From JACCZR01 sp963830065 (lineage in GTDB: Bacteria > Actinomycetota > Thermoleophilia > Solirubrobacterales > Thermoleophilaceae): a DNA stretch of 64,000 nucleotides. The DNA is taken from NCBI GenBank assembly GCA_963830065.1, contig CAWHLA010000009.1, positions 186,001 through 250,000 on the forward strand, given 5' to 3'. Positions 40,305 to 48,718 of the stretch are shown in pieces. The notes beneath the pieces were generated by a model. It had not been told where the DNA came from. It searched no databases and saw nothing but the letters and a program-made list of their open reading frames with translations. Position 1 is the first letter of the stretch. Each line of letters begins with the position of its first letter. A program made the position numbers and the translations under genes.

Positions 40305-41746
40305 CGGCGGGCGAGGATGACCGGGTCCCAGGGAGGCTGGGGCGGGCTGAGCCGCAGGACCTCGGCTTGCGTGAGCTGCCTCGGAGTCGCCGAGCGGTAG
40401 CGCACGCGTGAGTAGCCCTCCCGGTCTTCCCGGCCGACCAGGACGAAGCCGGGCGGAGGGGTGGGGGTGGGCGCGCGGTCGGGCCCGGGGGTCCCACGCC
40501 GGCGCAGCGGCTCGATCACGTCGACGCGGGTGGTGGCTATGCCCGGGGCGACGCGCGAGTAGCCCGGCGCATACACCGTGAGCTGGGCGCTGCTGAGGTA
40601 GGGAGCGACCACGACCGCCGCCGGCGAGCGCCGCAGCGAGCCCGCGGCGGACTTGACGTCCGAGCGCTGCAGGCCCGGGTCGAACCAAGCGGCCACCGAG
40701 ATAGCGGCGCCCAGGGCGCACGCGGCCACGGCGAAGGGCACCGCGCGGCGGGCGGGCGCGGCGGCCAGCAGGACGCCGACGCCCACCAGCAGCACCGGGA
40801 GGGTGGCGATCGCGTTGCGGGCGATCAGGTAGTGCGCTCCGAGCAGGTCGAGCACCAGCGGCACGGCCACCGCCGTGGCGCCTACCCCGAGGGGCACGCG
40901 CGCGGCGTGCAGCGCCTCGCGGACGCGGCCGTGCAAAACGAAGCCGAGCGCCAGGGCCCCGCCCACCAGCACCAGCGCCAAAGCGACGTTGGAGATCGGG
41001 TCGATCTCGCCCACCACGAACTGGGTCACGGTCTGCCGCGCGCGGGTGGTCACGGAGGTCTCGCCGATCCAGCCCGTGCGGGCGTCGGCCTGTCGCAGTG
41101 CCAGCGGCAGCAGCGCCACCGCACCGAGGGCCACCGCGCCGACGGCCGCGAGCACCGGGCGTGAGCGGCCTGCCGCCACCAGCCACACCGCCTCGGCCAG
41201 CACGAGGAACCCGGCGAAGTAGTGGGTGGCCAGCGCCAGCACGCAGACGACCGCCCACAGCGCCAGCGACCACCCGGTCGGGCGCCGCAGGGCGCGAGCG
41301 AACAGCCAGAACGACAGCGCGCCCAGCAGCGTCAACAGCGCGTAGGCCCGCGCCTCCTGGCTGTAGAAGACCAGGAACGGGCTCACCGCGACCAGCGCCG
41401 CAGCCACCAGGCCGGCCCGCACTCCGGAGAGCTCGCGGCCGGCGAGGTAGGCCACCGGGACGGTGGCAGCGCCGGCGAGCAGCGAGAGCGAGCGGACGCC
41501 CGCCTCGCCGAGGCCGAACAGCGAGCCCCAGCCCCAGGCGAGCAGGTAGTGCAGCGGCGGCGAGGACTCGGTGCGCGGGAGGGCCGACAGCATGTCGGCG
41601 AGGGGACGGTCGAGGAGGTTGCTCACGCCATAGGCCTCGTCGAACGAGAACGACTGGGAAAGGCCAGGGAGCCGCAGCGCCAGCGCGATCAGCGTGAGGG
41701 CGCCGACCCAGGCGCCGGCGCGTGAAGTTCCCCCTGCCTCCGTCAT
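40301..41746 (-). CDS. GT39-like (PMT/ArnT-type) membrane glycosyltransferase
   Basis: A 481-residue polytopic protein with about ten helices. The first loop carries QSFSFDEAYGVSNLL with the acidic pair typical of GT39/GT83 polyprenyl-phosphate-sugar transferases, followed by SSPPLHYLLAWGWGSLFGLG and SPFLVFYSQEARAYALLTLL, both family hallmarks. A soluble C-terminal domain (from about 350) ends the protein. Acceptor and sugar are unknown. It shares a 4-bp CTAG with the convergent recN stop and is divergent from pyrG. Confidence 0.85.
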   Translation of the reverse strand: MTEAGGTSRAGAWVGALTLIALALRLPGLSQSFSFDEAYGVSNLLDRPLADMLSALPRTESSPPLHYLLAWGWGSLFGLGEAGVRSLSLLAGAATVPVAYLAGRELSGVRAGLVAAALVAVSPFLVFYSQEARAYALLTLLGALSFWLFARALRRPTGWSLALWAVVCVLALATHYFAGFLVLAEAVWLVAAGRSRPVLAAVGAVALGAVALLPLALRQADARTGWIGETSVTTRARQTVTQFVVGEIDPISNVALALVLVGGALALGFVLHGRVREALHAARVPLGVGATAVAVPLVLDLLGAHYLIARNAIATLPVLLVGVGVLLAAAPARRAVPFAVAACALGAAISVAAWFDPGLQRSDVKSAAGSLRRSPAAVVVAPYLSSAQLTVYAPGYSRVAPGIATTRVDVIEPLRRRGTPGPDRAPTPTPPPGFVLVGREDREGYSRVRYRSATPRQLTQAEVLRLSPPQPPWDPVILARR

Positions 41747-41808
41747 TTGCCCAACCTAGACAGGCCCGCTTCCGCCGCCCCCCTGGCTAGACTCGCCGCC
41801 CAGAGCAG

Positions 41809-43467
<1,659 letters not shown>

Positions 43468-44565
43468 GTGCGCGAGCGCCTGCTCGCGGACTTCACTCGG
43501 TACTGCGAGATAGAGAGTCCCTCCGGCCACGAGCGGCCGATGGCCGATGCGCTGCTGGCCGACCTGCGCGAGCTGGGTCTCGAGCCCGAGGAGGACGGCA
43601 CCGGCCCGGTCACGGGGTCCGACGCGGGCAACGTCTTTGCCCGCCTCCCCGGTGACTTCGAGCGCACCTTGCTGCTGTGCGCCCACATGGACACCGTGCC
43701 GCTGGGAGGGCCGGTGGAGGTGGTCGAGGAGGACGGCATGCTGCGCAACAAGCACGATGCCGTGCTCGGAGCCGACAACAAGGCGGCGGTGGCGACGATC
43801 ATCGGCGCCGTGCGGGAGATGCGAAGCCGCTCAGTGGGCGTCGAGCTGCTGTTCACCACCCACGAGGAGGACGGGCTGCTCGGCGCGCACGCCTTCGACC
43901 GCTCGCGGCTGCGGGCGGACATGGGCTTCGTGTTCGACCACGCCACCCCGATCGGCGAGCTCATCCTGGCCGCGCCCACCTACCAGAGGATCCAGGCGCG
44001 CTTTCGCGGCGTGGCCGCACACGCGGGCATCCGCCCCGAGGACGGCAAGAGCGCGATCGAGGCGGCTGCGCGCTTCGTCGACCGCCTCCCACTCGGGCGC
44101 CTCGACGACGAGACGACGGCCAACGCCGGCCGCATCGAGGGCGGCGGGGCCACCAACGTCGTCCCCGACAGCTGTCTGGTGGAGCTCGAGGCGCGCTCGA
44201 TCGACCACGACCGGGCGGCGGAGGTGGTGACGGGGATGGTCGATGCCGCCACCGAGGCGGCCAGCGACCTGGACTGCGACGTGGAGACCACCGTGGAGGA
44301 GCTGTTCCGCGGCTTCCGCCTGCGACGCAGCTCGCCGCCGGTGGAGGTGGCCACTCGGGCACTCGAATCGCTGGGGATGGAGGCCAAGCCGGTCACCACC
44401 GGCGGCGGCAGCGACGCGAACGCGCTCATCGCCGCCGGCCTGCCCACCGCCAACGTGGCCAACGGCACCGAGCGAAACCACCGCCCCGACGAATCTGTCC
44501 CGGTCCAGGCGCTGGAGAGGATGCTGGACGTGACCCTGGCGATCGTGGAGGAGGCGGCCCGGTGA
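43468..44565 (+). CDS. M20 family metallopeptidase (PepT-like)
   Basis: A 365-residue dizinc exopeptidase: LLLCAHMDTVPLGGPVE, LGADNKAAVATIIGAV with the bridging Asp, TTHEEDGLLGAHAFD with the catalytic Glu pair, and GGGSDANALIAAGLPTANVA plus NGTERNHRPDESVPVQALE for the last zinc His. The FRGVAAHAGIRPEDGKSAIE segment is the dimerisation domain. It resembles PepT-like peptidases (tripeptidases). The GTG start directly follows the pyrG stop, and the end overlaps the NUDIX gene. Confidence 0.9.
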   Translation: MRERLLADFTRYCEIESPSGHERPMADALLADLRELGLEPEEDGTGPVTGSDAGNVFARLPGDFERTLLLCAHMDTVPLGGPVEVVEEDGMLRNKHDAVLGADNKAAVATIIGAVREMRSRSVGVELLFTTHEEDGLLGAHAFDRSRLRADMGFVFDHATPIGELILAAPTYQRIQARFRGVAAHAGIRPEDGKSAIEAAARFVDRLPLGRLDDETTANAGRIEGGGATNVVPDSCLVELEARSIDHDRAAEVVTGMVDAATEAASDLDCDVETTVEELFRGFRLRRSSPPVEVATRALESLGMEAKPVTTGGGSDANALIAAGLPTANVANGTERNHRPDESVPVQALERMLDVTLAIVEEAAR

Positions 44566-45080
44566 GCTTCGAGAGGATCGGCAGCGAGGAGATCTGGAGC
44601 GGCAAGATCGCCACCATCCGGGTGGACCGCGTGCGCTATTCAGACGGCGGGGAGGCCGACCGCGAGGTGGTGGCCCACCCGGGAGCGGTGGGGATCGTGG
44701 CCCACGACGGGGAGCGGATGTACTTCGTGCGCCAGCCGCGCGAGGCGGTGGGCGAGCAGTCGCTGCTCGAGCTGCCGGCGGGCAAGCTGGAGGACGAGGG
44801 GCCGCTGGAGACCGCCAAGCGCGAGCTCGCCGAGGAGATCGGCAAGGGCGCCGAGAGCTGGCGGTTCCTGACCTCGTTCTGGACCTCGCCGGGATTCGCC
44901 GACGAGGAGTGCCACCTGTTCCTGGCCACCGGGCTGTACGACCACTCCGAGGATCCCGACGAGAACGAGCGGATCGAGATCGTGACCGCGCCGCTGGACG
45001 AGCTGGACGACGTGATCCGCGACTGTCGCGATTCAAAGACGCTGGTAGGGCTCCTGTGGTTCAGGGCCTTCCTGTCCTGA
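44562..45080 (+). CDS. NUDIX hydrolase, ADP-ribose pyrophosphatase type
   Basis: A 172-residue protein with a complete Nudix box, GKLEDEGPLETAKRELAEEI followed by G. The preceding VYFVRQ-type strand (MYFVRQPREAVGEQSLLELP, with PAG before the box) and the later SPGFADEECHLFLATGL match ADP-ribose pyrophosphatases. GTG in a 4-bp overlap with the peptidase gene; the order pyrG-peptidase-nudix-xerD suggests one transcript. Confidence 0.9.
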   Translation: MSFERIGSEEIWSGKIATIRVDRVRYSDGGEADREVVAHPGAVGIVAHDGERMYFVRQPREAVGEQSLLELPAGKLEDEGPLETAKRELAEEIGKGAESWRFLTSFWTSPGFADEECHLFLATGLYDHSEDPDENERIEIVTAPLDELDDVIRDCRDSKTLVGLLWFRAFLS

Positions 45081-45132
45081 GCGAAGCCGTGCAGGCACAA
45101 GGGGCGCCCGCGGGGCGGGCGAAACCAGGGAC

Positions 45133-46059
45133 ATGGCTACTCTCGAGCGCCCGCTCGCCAGCCGCCCCTACGAGCACCTGGTGCTCGACTTCCTCGCCTA
45201 CCTCGAGTTCGAGCGCGGGTTGTCGCGCAACACGCTGGAGGCCTACCGGGGCGACCTGCTCCAGTTCGGCCGCCACCTCGAGGCACACGACCTCAGCGCG
45301 CTCACGGTCGGGCCGCCGGAGCTGGCCGACTTCCTGGCCGCTCTGACAGAGGCCGGGGCCTCGCCGGCCACGCTTCATCGCAAGGCCGCCTGCCTGCGCT
45401 CCTTCTACCGCCATCTGCTGCGCGAGGAGGTGCGCAAGGACGATCCCACCGCGGCGCTGAGCTCGCCGCGGCGCGGCAAGCGCCTGCCGCAGGTGCTCAC
45501 CCGCGGGGAAGTGGGCAAGCTGCTCGACCAGCCGCGGGGCACCGAGCCGACCGCGCTGCGCGACCGCGCCCTGTTGGAGCTGATGTACGCCTCGGGCCTG
45601 CGCGCCTCCGAGGCGATCACCCTGGGGGTGGGCGACCTCGACCTCGAGGAGGGCGTGCTGCGGGCCCGCGGCAAGGGCTCCAAGGAACGGGTGGTGCCCG
45701 TGGGCGCCACCGCCGTGGCCGCTGTGAAGACCTACCTGGAGCGGGGCCGCGGTGCCCTTACCCGTGGCGCCCGACTGCCCGAGCTGTTTGTGAACTTCCG
45801 CGGCGGGCCGCTGACCCGTCAGGGCCTGTACAAGATCGTGCGCCGGCACGCTGAGGCCGCGGGGCTGGCGGACCGCATGAGCCCGCACACGTTGCGCCAC
45901 ACCTTCGCCACCCACCTGCTGGCCGGGGGCTGCGACCTGCGCTCGGTCCAGGAGATGCTCGGCCACGCCGACGTGGCCACCACCCAGCTCTACACCCATC
46001 TCTCGAGCGCGCGCCTGAAGGACGTCTACTTCAAGGCGCATCCCCGAGCGACCGGCTGA
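45133..46059 (+). CDS. xerD: Tyrosine recombinase XerD
   Basis: Resolves chromosome dimers at dif. The 308-residue protein has an N-terminal SAM-like domain (YEHLVLDFLAYLEFERGLSR) and the catalytic residues R157 (ASGLRASEA), K181, H252 and R255 (SPHTLRHTFATHLL), H278 (MLGHADVATTQLYTH) and Y287. It lies in the housekeeping pyrG-nudix-xerD order, so it is a chromosomal recombinase, not an island integrase. scpA and scpB, which often follow, are absent here. Confidence 0.93.
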   Translation: MATLERPLASRPYEHLVLDFLAYLEFERGLSRNTLEAYRGDLLQFGRHLEAHDLSALTVGPPELADFLAALTEAGASPATLHRKAACLRSFYRHLLREEVRKDDPTAALSSPRRGKRLPQVLTRGEVGKLLDQPRGTEPTALRDRALLELMYASGLRASEAITLGVGDLDLEEGVLRARGKGSKERVVPVGATAVAAVKTYLERGRGALTRGARLPELFVNFRGGPLTRQGLYKIVRRHAEAAGLADRMSPHTLRHTFATHLLAGGCDLRSVQEMLGHADVATTQLYTHLSSARLKDVYFKAHPRATG

Positions 46060-46072
46060 TAGACAAGGGCGG

Positions 46073-46642
46073 GTGCTCGCCCGCGCCCTCCTGCCGGTTG
46101 CCTGCTCGGCCTGCCTGCTCGCTGCCTGTGGGACTGAGCGCACGGTCCTTCCCGACGCCGGCGCTCCGCCCACCGGCGCCAGCCAGGAGGTCGACTTCCC
46201 ACGGGCGGGGATTAGCGTCCGGGTCCGGCGGCCGATAACCGTCAGCCGCCGCCCGGCCCCCGCCGTGTTCCGCTTCTCGCTGCCCTCGGGAGCGGTGGTC
46301 TCGGCGCTGGCCTACCGGCGCAAGGAGCCCGTACCGCGCTCCCAGTCCGGCCTGCGCCAGGCCCGCACGCGGCTGGTGCGTGCCGCCCGCAGCCGCGATC
46401 CGCGGTTTCGCCTCCAGAGCGCCCGCGTGGTGCGCGTGGCCGGAGTGCCCGGGGTGGAGGTGCTGGGGACGCAGACCCTCTCGGGCGGCCGGCTTCGGAT
46501 CCGCAGCGTCCACCTGTTCAAGGGGTCGGCCGAGTACGTGCTCGAGCTGATCGCCCCCGGCAAGGACTTCGGCGCTGTCGACCGTACGGTGTTCAGCCCC
46601 ATGCTGCGCACCCTGAGGTTGACCGGCCGCGTCCAGCGCTGA
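46073..46642 (+). CDS. Putative lipoprotein of unknown function
   Basis: A 189-residue exported protein with a signal sequence and lipobox (ACLLAACG, lipidated Cys near residue 19). The mature part has two beta-rich blocks (EVDFPRAGISVRVRRPITVS and RIRSVHLFKGSAEYVLELIA) as in small LpqN/PknH-like extracytoplasmic domains, but no motif names it. GTG start 13 bp after xerD, with TAGACA ending 7 nt upstream. The end overlaps mutM (TGATG). Confidence 0.7.
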   Translation: MLARALLPVACSACLLAACGTERTVLPDAGAPPTGASQEVDFPRAGISVRVRRPITVSRRPAPAVFRFSLPSGAVVSALAYRRKEPVPRSQSGLRQARTRLVRAARSRDPRFRLQSARVVRVAGVPGVEVLGTQTLSGGRLRIRSVHLFKGSAEYVLELIAPGKDFGAVDRTVFSPMLRTLRLTGRVQR

Positions 46643-47520
46643 TGCCCGAGCTGCCGGAGGTCGAGACGATCCGGCGACAGCTGGCGCCGGCGCTCGAGGG
46701 GCAGGTGCTCCACCGCTTGGAGGTGCTCGACCCGCGCTGGTGCGACCCGGCGCCGCCGGCCGAGCTGGCCGCCGCCACCGAGGGCCGCACGGTCGAAGCG
46801 GTGACCCGCCGCGGCAAGTACCTGACGCTGGAGCTGAGCGACGAGGTCTACGTGGTCATGCACCTGCGCATGACGGGCAACCTGCTGTTGGTCAAGCCCG
46901 CCGAGGACGACCCGGACCGCCGCCACCTGCGGGTGCGCTTCGAGATCGGCGACGAGCGGCTCCTGTTCGTGGACCAGCGGCGGTTCGGTACCGGGGTGGT
47001 GCTGCTGGGCGCGGACGCTCGCGACGAGTACTTCGCCTCGCGGCTGGGGGTCGAGCCGCTCAGCCCGGACTTCACCGCCGACGCCCTGCGCGCCCTGGCC
47101 AAGGGCCGCCGGGCGCCCGTCAAGGCGTTCCTGCTCACCCAGGAGCGGATCGCCGGGGTAGGGAACATCTACGCCGACGAGGCGCTCTACCGGGCACGGA
47201 TCCACCCGCTGCGCCCGGTGGGAGCACTGAGGCGGCCGCAGATCGCAGAGCTGCGTGACGCGGTGGTGACTTCGCTGGAAGCCGGGATCGACGCTCGCGG
47301 GGCGACGATCGACGACTTTCGCCACTCCGACGGCGCCCGGGGCTCCTTCCAGGATCGGTTCATGGTGCACCTGCGCGAGGGCGAGCCCTGCGAGCGGTGC
47401 GGGACGACGATCGTGAAGCTTCGAGCGGCCGGCCGGGGGACGTACGTGTGCCCACGATGCCAGCGGGCGCCCCGCGCTCCGTCGGGCGCCGGCGGACGCT
47501 CACCGCGCCGAAGCGCGTGA
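46642..47520 (+). CDS. mutM: Formamidopyrimidine-DNA glycosylase
   Basis: Removes 8-oxoguanine and formamidopyrimidines. The 292-residue protein starts MPELPEVETIRRQLAP, supplying the Pro nucleophile and catalytic Glu. RRGKYLTLEL, MHLRMTGNLL, FVDQRRFGTG, AGVGNIYADEALYRARIHPL and the C-terminal zinc finger (CERCGTTIVKLRAAGRGTYV followed by CPRCQ) complete the family. The C-terminal basic extension after the finger is about 15 residues longer than usual. Confidence 0.95.
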   Translation: MPELPEVETIRRQLAPALEGQVLHRLEVLDPRWCDPAPPAELAAATEGRTVEAVTRRGKYLTLELSDEVYVVMHLRMTGNLLLVKPAEDDPDRRHLRVRFEIGDERLLFVDQRRFGTGVVLLGADARDEYFASRLGVEPLSPDFTADALRALAKGRRAPVKAFLLTQERIAGVGNIYADEALYRARIHPLRPVGALRRPQIAELRDAVVTSLEAGIDARGATIDDFRHSDGARGSFQDRFMVHLREGEPCERCGTTIVKLRAAGRGTYVCPRCQRAPRAPSGAGGRSPRRSA

Positions 47521-47534
47521 CACGGGTCTTTACC

Positions 47535-47577
47535 GCGGCGGCCCGGCGCCGGTAGGCGGCCAGGAAGGTCGCCCAGC
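47535..47577. repeat. Direct repeat, copy of the glutaredoxin 3' end
   Basis: These 43 bases repeat 47673-47714 with one mismatch and one 1-base indel. The second copy is the last codons and stop of the glutaredoxin gene; this copy lies outside any gene. The flanks (GTGACACGGGTCT against GTGACGCGGCTCT) are also alike, so the duplicated unit may be about 65 bp. Confidence 0.85.
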
Positions 47578-47610
47578 GACGGGGAGGCGCGCAACGCGGC
47601 TCCCTTCCCG

Positions 47611-47639
47611 GAAAGTCCTCAGCCGGCTGACGACTTTTC
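47611..47639. terminator. Terminator-like hairpin
   Basis: GAAAGTCCTCAGCC pairs with GGCTGACGACTTTTC apart from one C-C mismatch and an extra base in the T-run. It lies between mutM and the convergent glutaredoxin gene and is closely related to the hairpin at 24390. Confidence 0.75.
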
Positions 47640-47689
47640 ACGACCGTGTGCCGGTGACGCGGCTCTCAGAAGGCGGCGGCCCGGCGCCG

Positions 47690-47953
47690 CTAGGCGGCCA
47701 GGAGGTCGCCCAGCATGCCGTCGCGGTCGGCTTCGATCAGCTCGCGGAAGCCGCCGATCGAGCGGCGGCCGATCAGCACCTGGGGGAAGGTCATCTGGCC
47801 GGTGATGGCCACGAGATCGGCCCGCCCGGCGGGGTCCTTTGCCAGGTTGACCTCGTCAAAAGGGATGCCGCGCGCCTCCAGCAGCGACTTCGCCTGGCGG
47901 CAGAAGCCACACGGCTCGGTGGTGTAGACGGTGACCCTGCTCTCGTCCGCCAT
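47690..47953 (-). CDS. Glutaredoxin
   Basis: An 87-residue thioredoxin-fold protein with the active site EPCGFCRQAKSLLEARGIPF, TFPQVLIGRRSIGGFRELIE containing the cis-proline (TFPQ) and the GG-containing glutathione-site segment. ATG 47953 has GAGG eight bases upstream; a TTG three codons earlier is less likely. Probably a dithiol glutaredoxin or mycoredoxin-like reductase. Divergent from recO with 19 bp between starts. Confidence 0.9.
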   Translation of the reverse strand: MADESRVTVYTTEPCGFCRQAKSLLEARGIPFDEVNLAKDPAGRADLVAITGQMTFPQVLIGRRSIGGFRELIEADRDGMLGDLLAA

Positions 47954-47972
47954 GAGCCTCAAAGTCTAGGAA

Positions 47973-48692
47973 GTGGCCGGCACTTTCAAGACAGAGGCGG
48001 TGGTGCTGCGTTCGATCAGGTTCGGCGAGGCCGACCGCGTGCTGCACCTCTACAGCGCCGACCGCGGGCGGGTCGGGGCGGTCGCCAAGGGGGTGCGCCG
48101 GGTCAAGTCCCGCTTGGGGGGCCGCCTGGAGCCGCTCGCGCGCGTGAACCTGGTGCTGCACGAGGGCAGGGGGGATCTGTGCACGGTCAGCGCGGCCGAC
48201 ACCGTGCACGCCCACCCGGCCATCCGCGAGCGCCGCGGCTCCCTGGAGCGCGCTACCCAGGTGTGCGAGTCCGTCCTTCGCCTGCTCGACTCCGGCGAGG
48301 CCAACCCGCCCGCCTTCAACCTGCTGGCCAACCAGCTCGCCCTGCTCGACTCCGAGCCAGGCGCGGCCACCCGCGCCCACGCGCTGGCGTTCCGGGCCAA
48401 GCTGCTGCTGGCCGCGGGCTTCTCCCCCGAGCTGGCCTCCTGCGCCTCCTGCGGCGAGCACGAGGACCTCGGGGGCTTCTCGCCCAGTGCCGGCGGGGTG
48501 GTGTGCTCGGGTTGCGAAGCGGGCTCCTTTCCCTTCGACGCGGAGGCCCACCGGTTCCTGGTCGAAGCCCTGGCCCGCCCCCTGGCCGACGCCCCCGACG
48601 CTCCGGACCGCGCTCTGGGCCAGGCCGACCGTGCCCTGGCCGAGACGGCCGAGCATCACGCCCACGTCAGCCTGCGGAGGCTTCCGGCCTAG
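47973..48692 (+). CDS. recO: DNA repair protein RecO
   Basis: RecO loads RecA with RecR. The 239-residue protein begins AGTFKTEAVVLRSIRFGEAD with the OB domain (VLHLYSADRGRVGAVAKGVR), continues with a helical domain, and has a zinc-type CASCGEHEDLGGFSPSAGGV followed by CSGCE. GTG start. It precedes ppdK, then dgt-dnaG-rpoD, the usual actinobacterial order. Confidence 0.92.
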   Translation: MAGTFKTEAVVLRSIRFGEADRVLHLYSADRGRVGAVAKGVRRVKSRLGGRLEPLARVNLVLHEGRGDLCTVSAADTVHAHPAIRERRGSLERATQVCESVLRLLDSGEANPPAFNLLANQLALLDSEPGAATRAHALAFRAKLLLAAGFSPELASCASCGEHEDLGGFSPSAGGVVCSGCEAGSFPFDAEAHRFLVEALARPLADAPDAPDRALGQADRALAETAEHHAHVSLRRLPA

Positions 48693-48703
48693 GGCCCTCC
48701 GCC

Positions 48704-48709
48704 TAGACT
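48704..48709 (+). promoter_or_regulatory. -10 box of the ppdK promoter
   Basis: TAGACT ends 9 nt before the TTG start codon of ppdK, so the 5' leader would be at most a few bases. The same hexamer occurs upstream of pyrG (41788). Confidence 0.45.
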
Positions 48710-48718
48710 CTCCAAGCC

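Noticed and set aside
45090..45125. CGCCCG/CGGGCG hairpin between the NUDIX gene and xerD
   Set aside because: Only a 6-bp stem without a T-run in a GC-rich region; not strong enough to call a terminator or attenuator.
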